Shown in pieces: positions 1 through 8,097 of a stretch of 64,000 bases of DNA. Source of the DNA: Luteolibacter arcticus (lineage in GTDB: Bacteria; Verrucomicrobiota; Verrucomicrobiia; Verrucomicrobiales; Akkermansiaceae); contig NZ_JAPDDT010000007.1 in assembly GCF_025950235.1 (NCBI RefSeq), positions 1 through 64,000 on the forward strand, written 5' to 3'. Both the position numbers and the translations under genes were made by a program. Numbering within the stretch: the stretch's first letter is position 1; each line of letters begins with the position of its first letter. The notes under the pieces are model-generated. The model worked only from the letters and a program-made list of their open reading frames with translations, searched no databases and was not told the DNA's origin.

Positions 1-54
1 GCGCTAATCTATCTCTCCATGACCAAGCGCATGCTCACCAGAATCGCGGCCTGA
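1..54 (+). pseudogene. C-terminal end of a probable IS5/IS4-type transposase (cut by window edge)
   Basis: Frame 1 is open from the first base and encodes 17 residues ending in YLSMTKRMLTRIAA before TGA at 52-54. This resembles the basic, helical tail (…MLRRLA) of IS5/IS4-family DDE transposases. Only the tail is visible, so whether the element is intact cannot be judged. The bases that follow (55-80) could hold the element's right end, but no terminal repeat can be confirmed without the left end. Confidence 0.45.
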
Positions 55-346
55 GCATTTTTCAGACAGCCTCTAAGGAATGCCGCGCCGTTGGCGCTGA
101 GAACGCAGGCCGCGCGTTGGCGGTTTGATTCGGCACAGGGTCTTCATGGCGGCGATCGTGAATGAATGGAAACGAGCGGCCGATGATAGGGCACGGGACC
201 TGCATTTTCTAGGTGCAGCCGGTTGGCCAGCGGTCTTGAGCGCTTGCCATCCCCAACAGACAACTTCACGCCGCGGCGGCATTCTCATGGAATGCGGGTT
301 CATGGGTCCTTCGAATCCCGCCGAAGCACGCTGAATCTCGAAATTG
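55..346. other. Intergenic stretch without a supported gene
   Basis: About 290 bases between the transposase tail and the first full gene. Open frames on both strands here are short, rich in Arg/Ala/Ser and look like GC-driven noise. No hairpin, promoter or RNA gene could be supported. Confidence 0.4.
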
Positions 347-1285
347 ATGAACACGTCATCCATGGTCCGCCTGCTGGCGTCTTTGTTCTTCGGGCTCTTG
401 CTTGCCGCGGATTTGCCCGCGCAGGCCGAGCCGGCGGCGCTGCCGATCAGCACGATCTGGCTCAGGCGCTTCGACACGGGATGGTGTATCAGCGTCGGTC
501 AGGGTGGGGCGGGCGGTGTGGTGTACGGTTCTTCCGGCGGAGATGTGGCATCGTTTCCCAAGGGAACGGTGGACTTCGCGGCCTTGCTGGAAGCCGCCAG
601 GACCCGGAAGATCGTGGATCACGAGGATCCAGAGTGCGTCAGAGTAGCTCTTAGAACTCCGTGGGACACCTCGGTTGCGGCAAAGCCGCTGGCCATGGCC
701 GCAGATTGGGACGCGCTATGCCGGCAGATCCAGCCTCATCTGCGGGCGAGTAATCCGGAGCGTCTCAACTATCTGATAAAAAGGAATCCGATGGCGAAGG
801 ATCTTCCGGAGGTTCCCGTGAAGATGAGGGAGTCGCCACCCAAGATCCCGAAGCCCCTGCGGATCACCTTCCGCCGGCCCGGCTCGGAGTGGCTGCTCAT
901 GGTCCGGCATGATGGCTCGGGCACCGTGACCTACGGGGCAACCCGCGGAGATGTCGCGATCTTCCCGAAGGGGACCGTGGCCTTCGCGCCCTTGCTGGAG
1001 CATGCCAAGAGCCACGCACTGGTGGAGGCTGCGGATGCTGCGAGCGTCGAGGTGACGATTGGCATGTCGGCAGGCCTCCCGCCCGCGGCGGAGAGCCGCG
1101 ACATGACGGCGGATTGGGATGCGATCGCACGGCAGATCCAGCCGCATCTGCGCGCGCCGAACCCGGACCGGCTCACCCAACTGATGAAGGAGCATCCGCT
1201 GGCGAAGGATCTCCCGGAGGTCCCTGTTAGGATCCTGGAGATTCCGCCGAGAAGCGCGAATTTGCCGCCCCGCGAGGCCAAGTGA
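347..1285 (+). CDS. Secreted protein with two tandem ~120-residue repeats, function unknown
   Basis: A 312-residue protein with an N-terminal hydrophobic signal (LLASLFFGLLLAADLPAQA). The rest is an internal duplication. Residues ~35-155 and ~170-300 both contain the block G.VxYG…GDVAxFPKGTVxFAxLLE, then MxADWDAxxRQIQPHLRA.NP, then a closing LAKDLPEVPV. This suggests two copies of one small domain, exported to the periplasm or cell surface. The ATG at 347 was preferred over the TTG just before it; ATG at 362 is also possible. No family was recognised. Confidence 0.75.
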   Translation: MNTSSMVRLLASLFFGLLLAADLPAQAEPAALPISTIWLRRFDTGWCISVGQGGAGGVVYGSSGGDVASFPKGTVDFAALLEAARTRKIVDHEDPECVRVALRTPWDTSVAAKPLAMAADWDALCRQIQPHLRASNPERLNYLIKRNPMAKDLPEVPVKMRESPPKIPKPLRITFRRPGSEWLLMVRHDGSGTVTYGATRGDVAIFPKGTVAFAPLLEHAKSHALVEAADAASVEVTIGMSAGLPPAAESRDMTADWDAIARQIQPHLRAPNPDRLTQLMKEHPLAKDLPEVPVRILEIPPRSANLPPREAK

Positions 1286-1467
1286 GAAGGCTGACACAGA
1301 CCGGCCCTTGCCAAACCGCCTCGTTCGCCTAACAGGTGAAAACGCATGGCGGCCGGGCAATTTGCCTCCGCCTTGGCTTCCGGTTGCAATCCCGCGATGC
1401 CTCGCTTGGTTGCAGTGGGTGAGCCCGGGCGCACGGTCGCGGGTTTGCCACCTTCTGAAAAGTCACC

Positions 1468-1716
1468 ATGAACATCGCAGCCCTTTTCGACATTCCGCCG
1501 GAGCTAACAGGAGAGCAGCGCGGCCGCTTGAACGCTGAACTCCAGATTGCCGGTTTTTCCCGCGTCCGCGAGGTGCCGTCCTTCTGGCTATGCCGGTCGC
1601 GCTACGAGGACTTGCGCGCGGCACGCCATGCGTTCCGGAACGTCTTCCAGGCCTGCGGTCTCGGTTTGCCCCACACGTTCCTCATTCCGTTCTCGGAATT
1701 GAGCGAGCTGTCGTAG
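1468..1716 (+). CDS. Small hypothetical protein (82 aa)
   Basis: An ATG-started 82-residue reading frame with a sensible amino-acid mix (IAALFDIPPELTGEQRGRL at the N-terminus) and high third-position GC, like its neighbours. It has no signal peptide or membrane segment. No Shine-Dalgarno is obvious upstream. No family was recognised. Confidence 0.5.
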   Translation: MNIAALFDIPPELTGEQRGRLNAELQIAGFSRVREVPSFWLCRSRYEDLRAARHAFRNVFQACGLGLPHTFLIPFSELSELS

Positions 1717-1746
1717 CGGTCCGCACTGCGCCCGGAGGTTGTGGAT

Positions 1747-1787
1747 GGAACAACGAAATTGGCGAAAAGAGCGAAAATGAAGGCGGG
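1747..1787. repeat. Half copy of the AACAACGAAAT…GGCGAAA hairpin repeat
   Basis: This 41-base segment closely matches the left arm of the full hairpin repeat at 32201-32320 (GGAACAACGAAAT, GGCGAAA, GCGAAAA, AAGGCGGG in the same order). The matching right arm is absent, so this looks like a truncated copy. Confidence 0.6.
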
Positions 1788-1849
1788 ATCCATCGGGATG
1801 CCAGAACCAAGTTGCACGTCGTCCGGGCTTTGACCGGACAGGGCAGTTC

Positions 1850-2083
1850 GCCTGAAGGCCAATGCCTTTAAGGATTAGACCCTAGGAGAGGGAACCCAGG
1901 ATCAGGTTGGACTAATTTACCGCGGATTGCGCGGATAGCACGGATGGATAAAATGGCAACGAGAGCGATGCCGGGAGCTTGGAGGTATCTGGCCTGCCAT
2001 TTTCCATATCTCTTATTATCAGTGCTATCCGCGTAATCCGCGGTCATGCTTTTTCCAATCCTTAAAGGCATTGGCCTGAAGGC
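1850..2083. repeat. MITE-like element: 20-bp inverted termini flanked by a 10-bp direct repeat
   Basis: GGCCAATGCCTTTAAGGATT at 1857-1876 is the exact reverse complement of 2057-2076. The 10-mer GCCTGAAGGC occurs directly repeated at 1850-1859 and 2074-2083, like a target-site duplication. Inside, a second inverted pair (1920-1941 with 2022-2043, one mismatch; CCGCGGATT..GCGGATAGCAC) and a third (1950-1958 with 1995-2003) let the whole ~214 bp fold into one long imperfect hairpin. It has no coding capacity. This is the structure expected of a non-autonomous miniature transposable element or a large palindromic repeat. Confidence 0.75.
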
Positions 2084-2187
2084 GGGACTACGTGCCTCCG
2101 AGGCGGGCTTGGCATTGGATGACCATCCATCCGGGTCGGGCTGGGCTCGGAGAAACCGTCGGCACGCCACCTGCGAAAGCCGTGGGG

Positions 2188-2349
2188 ATGAATCGCCCAA
2201 CCCACCGCCCTGACCCCACCCTCGTTGCCATGATCGTGAGCACCGGAATCCTCATCGCATGGGCCTACGCCGCGGCCCGCAGCACCTACCATGGCGACCT
2301 TCAATCGGGAGTCGTCCCGATGGTCCCCGCGCTGCTCGAGGGGGATTAA
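2188..2349 (+). CDS. Possible small membrane protein (53 aa)
   Basis: An ATG at 2188, preceded by GTGGGG, opens a 53-codon frame with one central hydrophobic helix (TLVAMIVSTGILIAWAYAAA) after a short polar N-terminus. This is a common single-pass small-protein layout. It lies alone in the 720-base spacer between larger genes. Support is only the helix and reasonable codon use, so it may be spurious. Confidence 0.35.
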   Translation: MNRPTHRPDPTLVAMIVSTGILIAWAYAAARSTYHGDLQSGVVPMVPALLEGD

Positions 2350-2438
2350 TTGCACCGTCCGAGTGCAGGATGCAAAAGGGCGATGTTTACACAGCCGCCC
2401 AAGAGCTGCCGAGGCCAGCTCGCCTCCGAGCCCGCCTG

Positions 2439-3269
2439 TCACGGCCCACCAGTACCGGGGTTACCGGGGTTGTCGGTCGGGTTGCCCGGGGGTTGGCCAT
2501 TCGGATTGGTGCGGACGATCGGCGGCGGTGGCAGGCGGCCAGCTTCAGGGAGCTGGACCACGTTGCTGCCGGGACCGACGATCGCGAGATTGGTGGGCAC
2601 GAAACCTTTCCGCGATTGTTGCGCGATGGCCTGGTCGATCAGGACCTTGTCGAGAGCCACGCCCCACTTGCCACTCGCCAGCTTCGAGGTTTTCACCAGC
2701 ACGTCGAGATTGATCACCACCGGGGCGGGGGCCTTCTGCGCCTCATTCGGCAGGATCACCTCCTGGCCGGCCTTGACGTTCGTCTTGCGCTTCCGCTTGT
2801 CGCCATGGGGCGTGATCCAGGCGCTGCCTTCCAGGACGATGAGCTTGGTGAAGCCGGGGCTCGCCTCCAACATGATCGTCGTGCCGGTCACGGCGGCGGT
2901 CACGGCGGCGGTGCGGATTTCCGCGCCACCGGCACCCTTCGGCACCTGGAGCAGGATCACGCCATTCTTCAGCTCCATGTTGCGGGTGCCTTCGGTGAAG
3001 GAGAAGTGCGAGTTCGCCCCGATGCGGGTCAGCGTGTTGTCGTTGAACAACAGCTCGGTGCGCGAGGCGATGCCGGTCCGCACGGACTGCTCGGTATTGA
3101 GCTTTTCCCGCAGCTTGGCCGGACGCGGGGCCTTCTGGGGATCGACGGTGCGGACGTCTTTGACGATGTAGGTGATCTGCGCCTCGCTCAGCGGGGAGGC
3201 GAGCAGCGGACCGGTCAGCGCAAGCAGGGTGATCGCGGTGGTCGCGGCGAAGGAAAGTCGTGCTTTCAT
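2439..3269 (-). CDS. FecR-domain periplasmic protein
   Basis: A 276-residue protein beginning with MKARLSFAATTAITLLALTGPLLA, a clear Sec signal peptide; this start was chosen over upstream frame extension because of it. Residues ~60-165 carry the FecR domain pattern: VRTGIASRTELLF.DNTLTRIGANSHF, then LKNGVILLQVPKG and VLEGSAWI. The C-terminus is Pro/Gly/Asn-rich (NPGNPGTGGP). FecR domains sense or transmit signals at the envelope. It lies 31 bp downstream of the barrel protein on the same strand and divergent from the CHASE2 cyclase, so the three probably act together. It has no cytoplasmic N-terminus, so it is not a classical sigma regulator. Confidence 0.8.
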   Translation of the reverse strand: MKARLSFAATTAITLLALTGPLLASPLSEAQITYIVKDVRTVDPQKAPRPAKLREKLNTEQSVRTGIASRTELLFNDNTLTRIGANSHFSFTEGTRNMELKNGVILLQVPKGAGGAEIRTAAVTAAVTGTTIMLEASPGFTKLIVLEGSAWITPHGDKRKRKTNVKAGQEVILPNEAQKAPAPVVINLDVLVKTSKLASGKWGVALDKVLIDQAIAQQSRKGFVPTNLAIVGPGSNVVQLPEAGRLPPPPIVRTNPNGQPPGNPTDNPGNPGTGGP

Positions 3270-3300
3270 GGCGAATTCTCGGGAGAGGGATGGGGATTTG

Positions 3301-4278
3301 TTAGAACTGCACCTTGAGCCCGAGTCCGCCGCCTGCAGAGAGGGCATCGTAGTCGAAAAGGTCGCGGTTCGAGCGATTCAGGACGAAGCTGAGCGAGGCG
3401 TTGAGTTCGCACCACTCGTTGAAGCGATACGTCAGCGATGGCACGATCATGTAGTTCCAATCGTGCTGGCCGGAGTCGTAGTCGAAGAACGCGAACCGCG
3501 AGTAGAGGTCGGCGTGGAGGCACTCGGTCAGTTGCCAGCGGGCACCGCCATACAGGCCGTGCTCATCGCGCTCCGCCGCCGATGGATCGGCGAAGCCGAA
3601 GCTGCTGGCGTAGCCGAGGTAGTAGAGGCTCGATGCCGGGGTGACCCACGATTTTTGCAGGCCGAGGCTCACGGTCTGGTTCAGGAAAAACTGGTCGTCG
3701 AGATCGTCAGCGGTCAGGCGCTCGCAGTTGTAGCGGGAGAAGAACATGAGAGACGGGTCCTGCGGCAGCCGGTAGCTGATCCCCGCGCCGGCATTGAGGC
3801 TCTCGAAGTCCAGATTGGAAAAGTCGTCGTAGCGGAAGAAGGCCTGCCGCACGGTCGCCTCGACGTTCCACTGCTCGGTTAGCTTGCCTTCGTAGCGCGC
3901 GCCGACTTCGGTGAAGAGGTAGGCGTCGGATTCCGGATTGAAATTCGTCAGCCGGACGTTGTCCGTGAAGTAGACTTGGGAGGTGGCGAAGAGGCGCAGC
4001 AGATGGGCTCGCTCTTGCTCCTTCATAATGAGTTGCACGCCGAGGTCCAGATCGCCCGGGGTCGCGACCGCCTCGCCTTCGACGTTGTCGGGCACGCCAT
4101 CGCCATCTTTATCCTCGTCCAGCATTCCCGGCTGCACGTCCAGCAGCGCGGAGCGCATGCGGGCTTGGTCGATGAGGGCGGCGGATTGGGCGTGGCAGGG
4201 CATCGCCAGGCAGCCGGCCCATGCCAGCACGGCGAGACGGCTGGTGGGCGACCGGAAAGACGGGAGGGTCATTTTCAT
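3301..4278 (-). CDS. Outer-membrane beta-barrel protein
   Basis: A 325-residue protein with signal peptide (RLAVLAWAGCLAMPCHAQS). An acidic calcium-type loop DEDKDGDGVPDNVEG lies near residue 55. A long series of amphipathic beta strands follows, rich in aromatic residues, ending in LGLKVQF. A terminal Phe is the standard BAM recognition signal. It most resembles porin-like barrels of unknown substrate. It is the first gene of a two-gene minus-strand unit with the FecR protein and diverges from the CHASE2 cyclase. Confidence 0.8.
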   Translation of the reverse strand: MKMTLPSFRSPTSRLAVLAWAGCLAMPCHAQSAALIDQARMRSALLDVQPGMLDEDKDGDGVPDNVEGEAVATPGDLDLGVQLIMKEQERAHLLRLFATSQVYFTDNVRLTNFNPESDAYLFTEVGARYEGKLTEQWNVEATVRQAFFRYDDFSNLDFESLNAGAGISYRLPQDPSLMFFSRYNCERLTADDLDDQFFLNQTVSLGLQKSWVTPASSLYYLGYASSFGFADPSAAERDEHGLYGGARWQLTECLHADLYSRFAFFDYDSGQHDWNYMIVPSLTYRFNEWCELNASLSFVLNRSNRDLFDYDALSAGGGLGLKVQF

Positions 4279-4334
4279 TCGGCGAGAAATTGAAGGGTTG
4301 GCGACAGTCTTCCGCTACAGAAGGAGTGCGAATG

Positions 4335-4340
4335 TTGACA
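4335..4340 (+). promoter_or_regulatory. Possible -35 hexamer in the divergent promoter region
   Basis: A perfect TTGACA lies in the 224-bp divergent spacer between the barrel gene and the cyclase gene. No convincing -10 box is found 16-18 bases downstream, so this is only a candidate half of a sigma-70 promoter for the cyclase. Confidence 0.25.
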
Positions 4341-4502
4341 GCTTAGGAAAATGGGCCCCCCTATGCCGAGACATTTATATCCGCTGCGATTTCGTGCACA
4401 TGCGGCTGTGGATCGACAGATGTTCCGACGGCGATCTCGTATTTCCGCCGGTTGGAGCGGTATTTGTTAAGAAATCCGTCGGAGATTGCCGGATCTCTGC
4501 GG

Positions 4503-6713
4503 ATGGCTAGAATGGCCCGCATGCGACCTACGGGCGGGGAACCGAAAGCGTTGGCCACTGGAACTTCCGCCCGGATCTCCCGGTTCAAACGCCTTTCCCG
4601 CAAGCCCCTGATCGCGATCTGCGGCTTCTGCGCGGCGGCGGTGGCCGTGGTGCATCTGCTGGAATACGTGAACTTAAGGAAGGACACGCCGTTGATGCCG
4701 TCCAAGCCGTTGATGGAGTCGCAACTCGCCGCCGAGGATTTCCTGCAACGATCCGTCGGCCGGCGCGCGAAGGTGGATCCGGAGCTGGTGTTTCTGGCGA
4801 TGGATACGGCGTCGGTTCGCCTCGACCACTTTCGCGAGGAGGATATTGCCGCGTCACCGGCCCTCCAGATGATGCAGCAGGAATGGCCGTGGCCACGTGC
4901 CGTCCATGTGAAGATTTTGGAACGCCTGATGGACGCCGGGGCGAAAGTCGTGGTGATCGATGTGCTGTTTCCGTCAGAGAGGGAAGGCGATGAGGAGTTC
5001 CGGGCGGCGCTCGATCGGTATCGCGACCGGGTCGTGATCGGGTGCAATTTCGGAAGCGGGGAACGTGAGAAGGGCGGAACCGACACGCTGGAGCTTCCTT
5101 CGGCGTCGCTCATCGATCGCACCGCACCGCTCGACGACCGGGTCGCGTTCGTCAACTTTTGGCCGGACACGGACTCGGTCATCCGCCACGGGGTCTCCCG
5201 CACCACCCGGGCGGAAGTGGACGGTCACTTGCCCGCGCCCGATGAAGAGGTGCTCGATTCCCTTGCCGCCAAGGCATTGAAGAAAAGCGGCCGCGCCGAT
5301 GCCGTGGCCGGCGACCCGCGGCGACGGATCCGACTCGCCGGCCCCATGAAGACCTTCCGGCCGATCTCGGTGTGCGACCTCTTCGACGAGCGGAGATGGA
5401 ACTCGCCCGATGAATTTCGCCAGGGTGATTTCTTTCGCGGCAAGATCGTGGTCCTCGGCGCGGAGGGGAACTCGGCGAAGGATGAGGTACTCACCCCGAT
5501 GGGGTTCATGGGGGGGCCGGAGCTGCATCTCAATGCCATCAATGCCGGGCTCCAAGGGGAATACCTCCGCAGCACCTCCCGCCTGGCCAGCCTGTGGTTC
5601 ATCGGGGCAGGCGGTGTCGTGGCGCTGATGCTGTGCTACTGGGCCCGCGGGCCGCTGCTGCGGCTGGGACTGCTGGTTGCCACCTGCGCGGGCTGGGTGG
5701 GTGCGGCGATTCTTGCGTATGGCCAGGCGGGGCTCTTCATCCCCACGGTCGGCCCCTTGGTCGCACTGGCGTCGGGCGGGGTCGCTTGCCTGGGCTGGGA
5801 CTTCTTCCTCGAACGTCGCGACCGGGTGAGGGTGCGTTCCATCCTCGACCGCTATGTCGCGAAAAACGTGGTGGAACTGGTTGTTGCGGAAAGCGACGCC
5901 TTCTCCGCCGCGCTGAAAGGCCAGCGACGATACGTGGCGACGCTCTTTTCGGACATCCGCGGGTTCACCACCATGACCGAGGAGTCGGACCCGGAAGAAC
6001 TGGTCGCCCAGCTCAATGAATACTTCTTCGCGATGGTCGAGGGAGTCTTGGCAGAGGGCGGGACGCTGCAGGACTACATCGGCGACGCCATCATGGCCGT
6101 CTGGGGTGACACCCGGACGCTGTCGCGCGAGGAGAGTGCTTTTCACGGCGTCCGGACCGCCCTGCTCATGGAGACGGCGCTCGTGGATCTCAACCGGCGC
6201 TGGGCCAGCGTCCCCGGTCGCCGCCAGTTTGAGATCGGCATCGGCATCAATCAGGGGGATGTGGTCGTCGGCAGCCTGGGGCACCCGATGCGGTTGCGCT
6301 TCGCGGCGGTGGGGGACGGCATCAACACCGCCGCCCGCTTGGAAACGGCCACCAAGCACTTCGGCTGCCGCATCCTCGTCGGCGAGACGGTGGAAAGTGT
6401 GACCCGCGGGCGCTTCCACTACCGGCGGGTGGACCGCGTGAGGTTCAAGGGCAAGGGCGTGCCCATCGAGGTGTATACCCCGCTGGGCGATGCTTCTTCC
6501 CCCGTGCCGCCGTGGCTCGATAACTACGAGCAAGCGGTCACCCTCTACCGGGAGCGACGGTTTGCCGAGGCGGCCGGGATGTTCCAAGCCGTGGCCGACG
6601 CCATCGGCGGGGAGGATGCGCTGTGCCGGATGTATCTCGGCCGCTGCGAGCATTTCGCGGCCGAGCCACCGGAGCCGGATTGGGATGGTTCCTACACGAT
6701 GAGTGAGAAGTAG
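4503..6713 (+). CDS. CHASE2-domain class III nucleotidyl cyclase
   Basis: A membrane receptor cyclase of about 736 residues. TM1 (PLIAICGFCAAAVAVVHLL) lies near residue 35. A periplasmic CHASE2 domain follows, including AGAKVVVIDVLFP and the closing GPELHLNAINAGL. Three TM helices (~residues 365-440) come next. The C-terminal catalytic domain has LFSDIRGFT and YIGDAIMAVWG, the two metal Asp, and NTAARLE, the transition-state Asn/Arg. The usual substrate-specifying Lys four residues before the second metal Asp is Asp (QDYIGD). The partner position in FAAVGDGIN is Ala. A TPR-like tail (AVTLYRERRFAEAAGMFQAV) ends the protein. The start is uncertain: ATG 4503, 4512 or 4521, or TTG 4452. It is divergent from the barrel/FecR pair. 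Confidence 0.9.
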   Translation: MARMARMRPTGGEPKALATGTSARISRFKRLSRKPLIAICGFCAAAVAVVHLLEYVNLRKDTPLMPSKPLMESQLAAEDFLQRSVGRRAKVDPELVFLAMDTASVRLDHFREEDIAASPALQMMQQEWPWPRAVHVKILERLMDAGAKVVVIDVLFPSEREGDEEFRAALDRYRDRVVIGCNFGSGEREKGGTDTLELPSASLIDRTAPLDDRVAFVNFWPDTDSVIRHGVSRTTRAEVDGHLPAPDEEVLDSLAAKALKKSGRADAVAGDPRRRIRLAGPMKTFRPISVCDLFDERRWNSPDEFRQGDFFRGKIVVLGAEGNSAKDEVLTPMGFMGGPELHLNAINAGLQGEYLRSTSRLASLWFIGAGGVVALMLCYWARGPLLRLGLLVATCAGWVGAAILAYGQAGLFIPTVGPLVALASGGVACLGWDFFLERRDRVRVRSILDRYVAKNVVELVVAESDAFSAALKGQRRYVATLFSDIRGFTTMTEESDPEELVAQLNEYFFAMVEGVLAEGGTLQDYIGDAIMAVWGDTRTLSREESAFHGVRTALLMETALVDLNRRWASVPGRRQFEIGIGINQGDVVVGSLGHPMRLRFAAVGDGINTAARLETATKHFGCRILVGETVESVTRGRFHYRRVDRVRFKGKGVPIEVYTPLGDASSPVPPWLDNYEQAVTLYRERRFAEAAGMFQAVADAIGGEDALCRMYLGRCEHFAAEPPEPDWDGSYTMSEK

Positions 6714-6840
6714 CGAAGATTACCGGGGCAATCCCGAATGGTGCTGGAAGGCATCGACCTAATCGATACTCGCCCTCGTTCTATCGATACACCACTCACC
6801 CCGTTTCAAGGCAGACTAGATAAGTCCGCGACTTGAAACC

Positions 6841-7119
6841 ATGACTCAAACCTCGAAGCCCACCGACAGACGCGCCCGGCAACTCGCCCTTGCCTCCTTT
6901 TTCCTGGTCCCCCTCCACATACCGCCGTTCATGCTCTCAGGCTCGAACAGTCTCACCTCCGCCCTCATCGGCACTGGCGCAGTCCTCAACGTCGCCCTCG
7001 TCGCCGTCGCGTGGTTCACCGGCAATCGCGCCCCCGCCATCATCGCCCTCCTCATGCCCTTTGCCGGCATCGCCCTCGGCATCCTTGGCTTCCTCAGTGG
7101 CTTCAGCCAAAGCTGGTAA
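6841..7119 (+). CDS. Small membrane protein (92 aa), unknown
   Basis: A short basic N-terminus is followed by three predicted hydrophobic helices (LALASFFLVPLHIPPFML; ALIGTGAVLNVALVAVAWF; IIALLMPFAGIALGILGFL). The frame is GC3-rich and closes with TAA. It stands alone, 86 bp upstream of the next plus-strand gene. No family was recognised. Confidence 0.65.
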   Translation: MTQTSKPTDRRARQLALASFFLVPLHIPPFMLSGSNSLTSALIGTGAVLNVALVAVAWFTGNRAPAIIALLMPFAGIALGILGFLSGFSQSW

Positions 7120-7204
7120 GCCCATCAACCATTGCGGAACGGGATGCACTGCCCTCCGATTCGCCAAAGAAGAGCGACTCCAGCGGCGTTCGGGAGAAGT
7201 GGAA

Positions 7205-8077
7205 ATGAAAAAAGCGCACGGAGCCCGGAAGCTGTCGTTGGGAGTGAGTGTGACTTGGTTGACGCTGGGCTTCCTTTGGCTTGCGGGCGTTTTCGTTCTG
7301 CAAGCGCAGGAAGACCAGTCGCTGCCCTTCCGGCCTCTGGAAGGAGAATTGAAAAGGAAGCAGCTCGATGAATTCAAAGGCTGGAGCGAGGAGGATTTCG
7401 CACGTCTGGATGTCAATGATCCGCAATTGAAGAGGGCGTATCTCGATCTCTTTGGCACAGTCGCGGGCCTCGTCATTCATCCCTCTGAAGCGCACATGCA
7501 GGCGGCATTGGCGGATTTGAAAAAACGGGGAAACTTGGTCACTCCGATGTTTCTGGAGGTGATGAGGGAGAATCCCGAGACTAGGTATGAATTACTTATT
7601 CTCCTCCATGTCCCGAAGATCGAAGGCCTGGATCTGAAACTTTACTTGGACTACTCGAGACAAGTCCTGCGCAAAAGAAGCATGACGATGAACGATACCC
7701 TCGCTTCGGCATCATCCATGTTGATCGCTTCGCAGGGAGACGTGTCGGACCGCGAACTTCTGGAATGGGTCATCGAGACGCGGCCATTCGTTGCTTATTC
7801 GGTTTCGAAGCAGCTTGATGTTTTGAATCAACACATTCCCCTGAAAGAAGAAACCGGGGCTAGTCTTCCAAATCGGGATCCGATCACCGATTCCGCCACG
7901 GCGACGGAACGGAAGGGCCCTTCTGGAGAGCCTGCCCATGAGTCTGCCAATCCCAAGGCGGTGAATGAGCGGACGAATTTCGTGAAATGGCCCACGGCAC
8001 TGGGCCTTCTAACCGCAGTTCTCGCGATCGCTGCCGCGGTGGTGCTGTGGCTCCGGCGCGGGAAGGCGCGGATCTGA
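7205..8077 (+). CDS. Hypothetical protein with N- and C-terminal membrane segments
   Basis: A 290-residue protein; ATG at 7205 has a good Shine-Dalgarno (GGAGAAG) seven bases upstream. It begins with a signal-like helix (SVTWLTLGFLWLAGVFVLQAQ) and ends with a TM plus positive tail (LLTAVLAIAAAVVLWLRRGKARI). The middle ~200 residues are polar, presumably periplasmic and helical, with a low-complexity linker before the last TM. The topology suggests a periplasmic domain anchored by its C-terminal tail. Function unknown. Confidence 0.7.
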   Translation: MKKAHGARKLSLGVSVTWLTLGFLWLAGVFVLQAQEDQSLPFRPLEGELKRKQLDEFKGWSEEDFARLDVNDPQLKRAYLDLFGTVAGLVIHPSEAHMQAALADLKKRGNLVTPMFLEVMRENPETRYELLILLHVPKIEGLDLKLYLDYSRQVLRKRSMTMNDTLASASSMLIASQGDVSDRELLEWVIETRPFVAYSVSKQLDVLNQHIPLKEETGASLPNRDPITDSATATERKGPSGEPAHESANPKAVNERTNFVKWPTALGLLTAVLAIAAAVVLWLRRGKARI

Positions 8078-8097
8078 GGGGCAAGCCTTCCGATGGC

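Noticed and set aside
73-477. 134-codon minus-strand frame near the window start
   Set aside because: Arg/Ser/Ala-rich, overlaps the start of the duplicated-domain secreted gene on the other strand, and has no motif.
4974-6653. 559-codon minus-strand frame opposite the CHASE2 cyclase
   Set aside because: Antisense shadow; the plus-strand protein has full cyclase and CHASE2 motifs.
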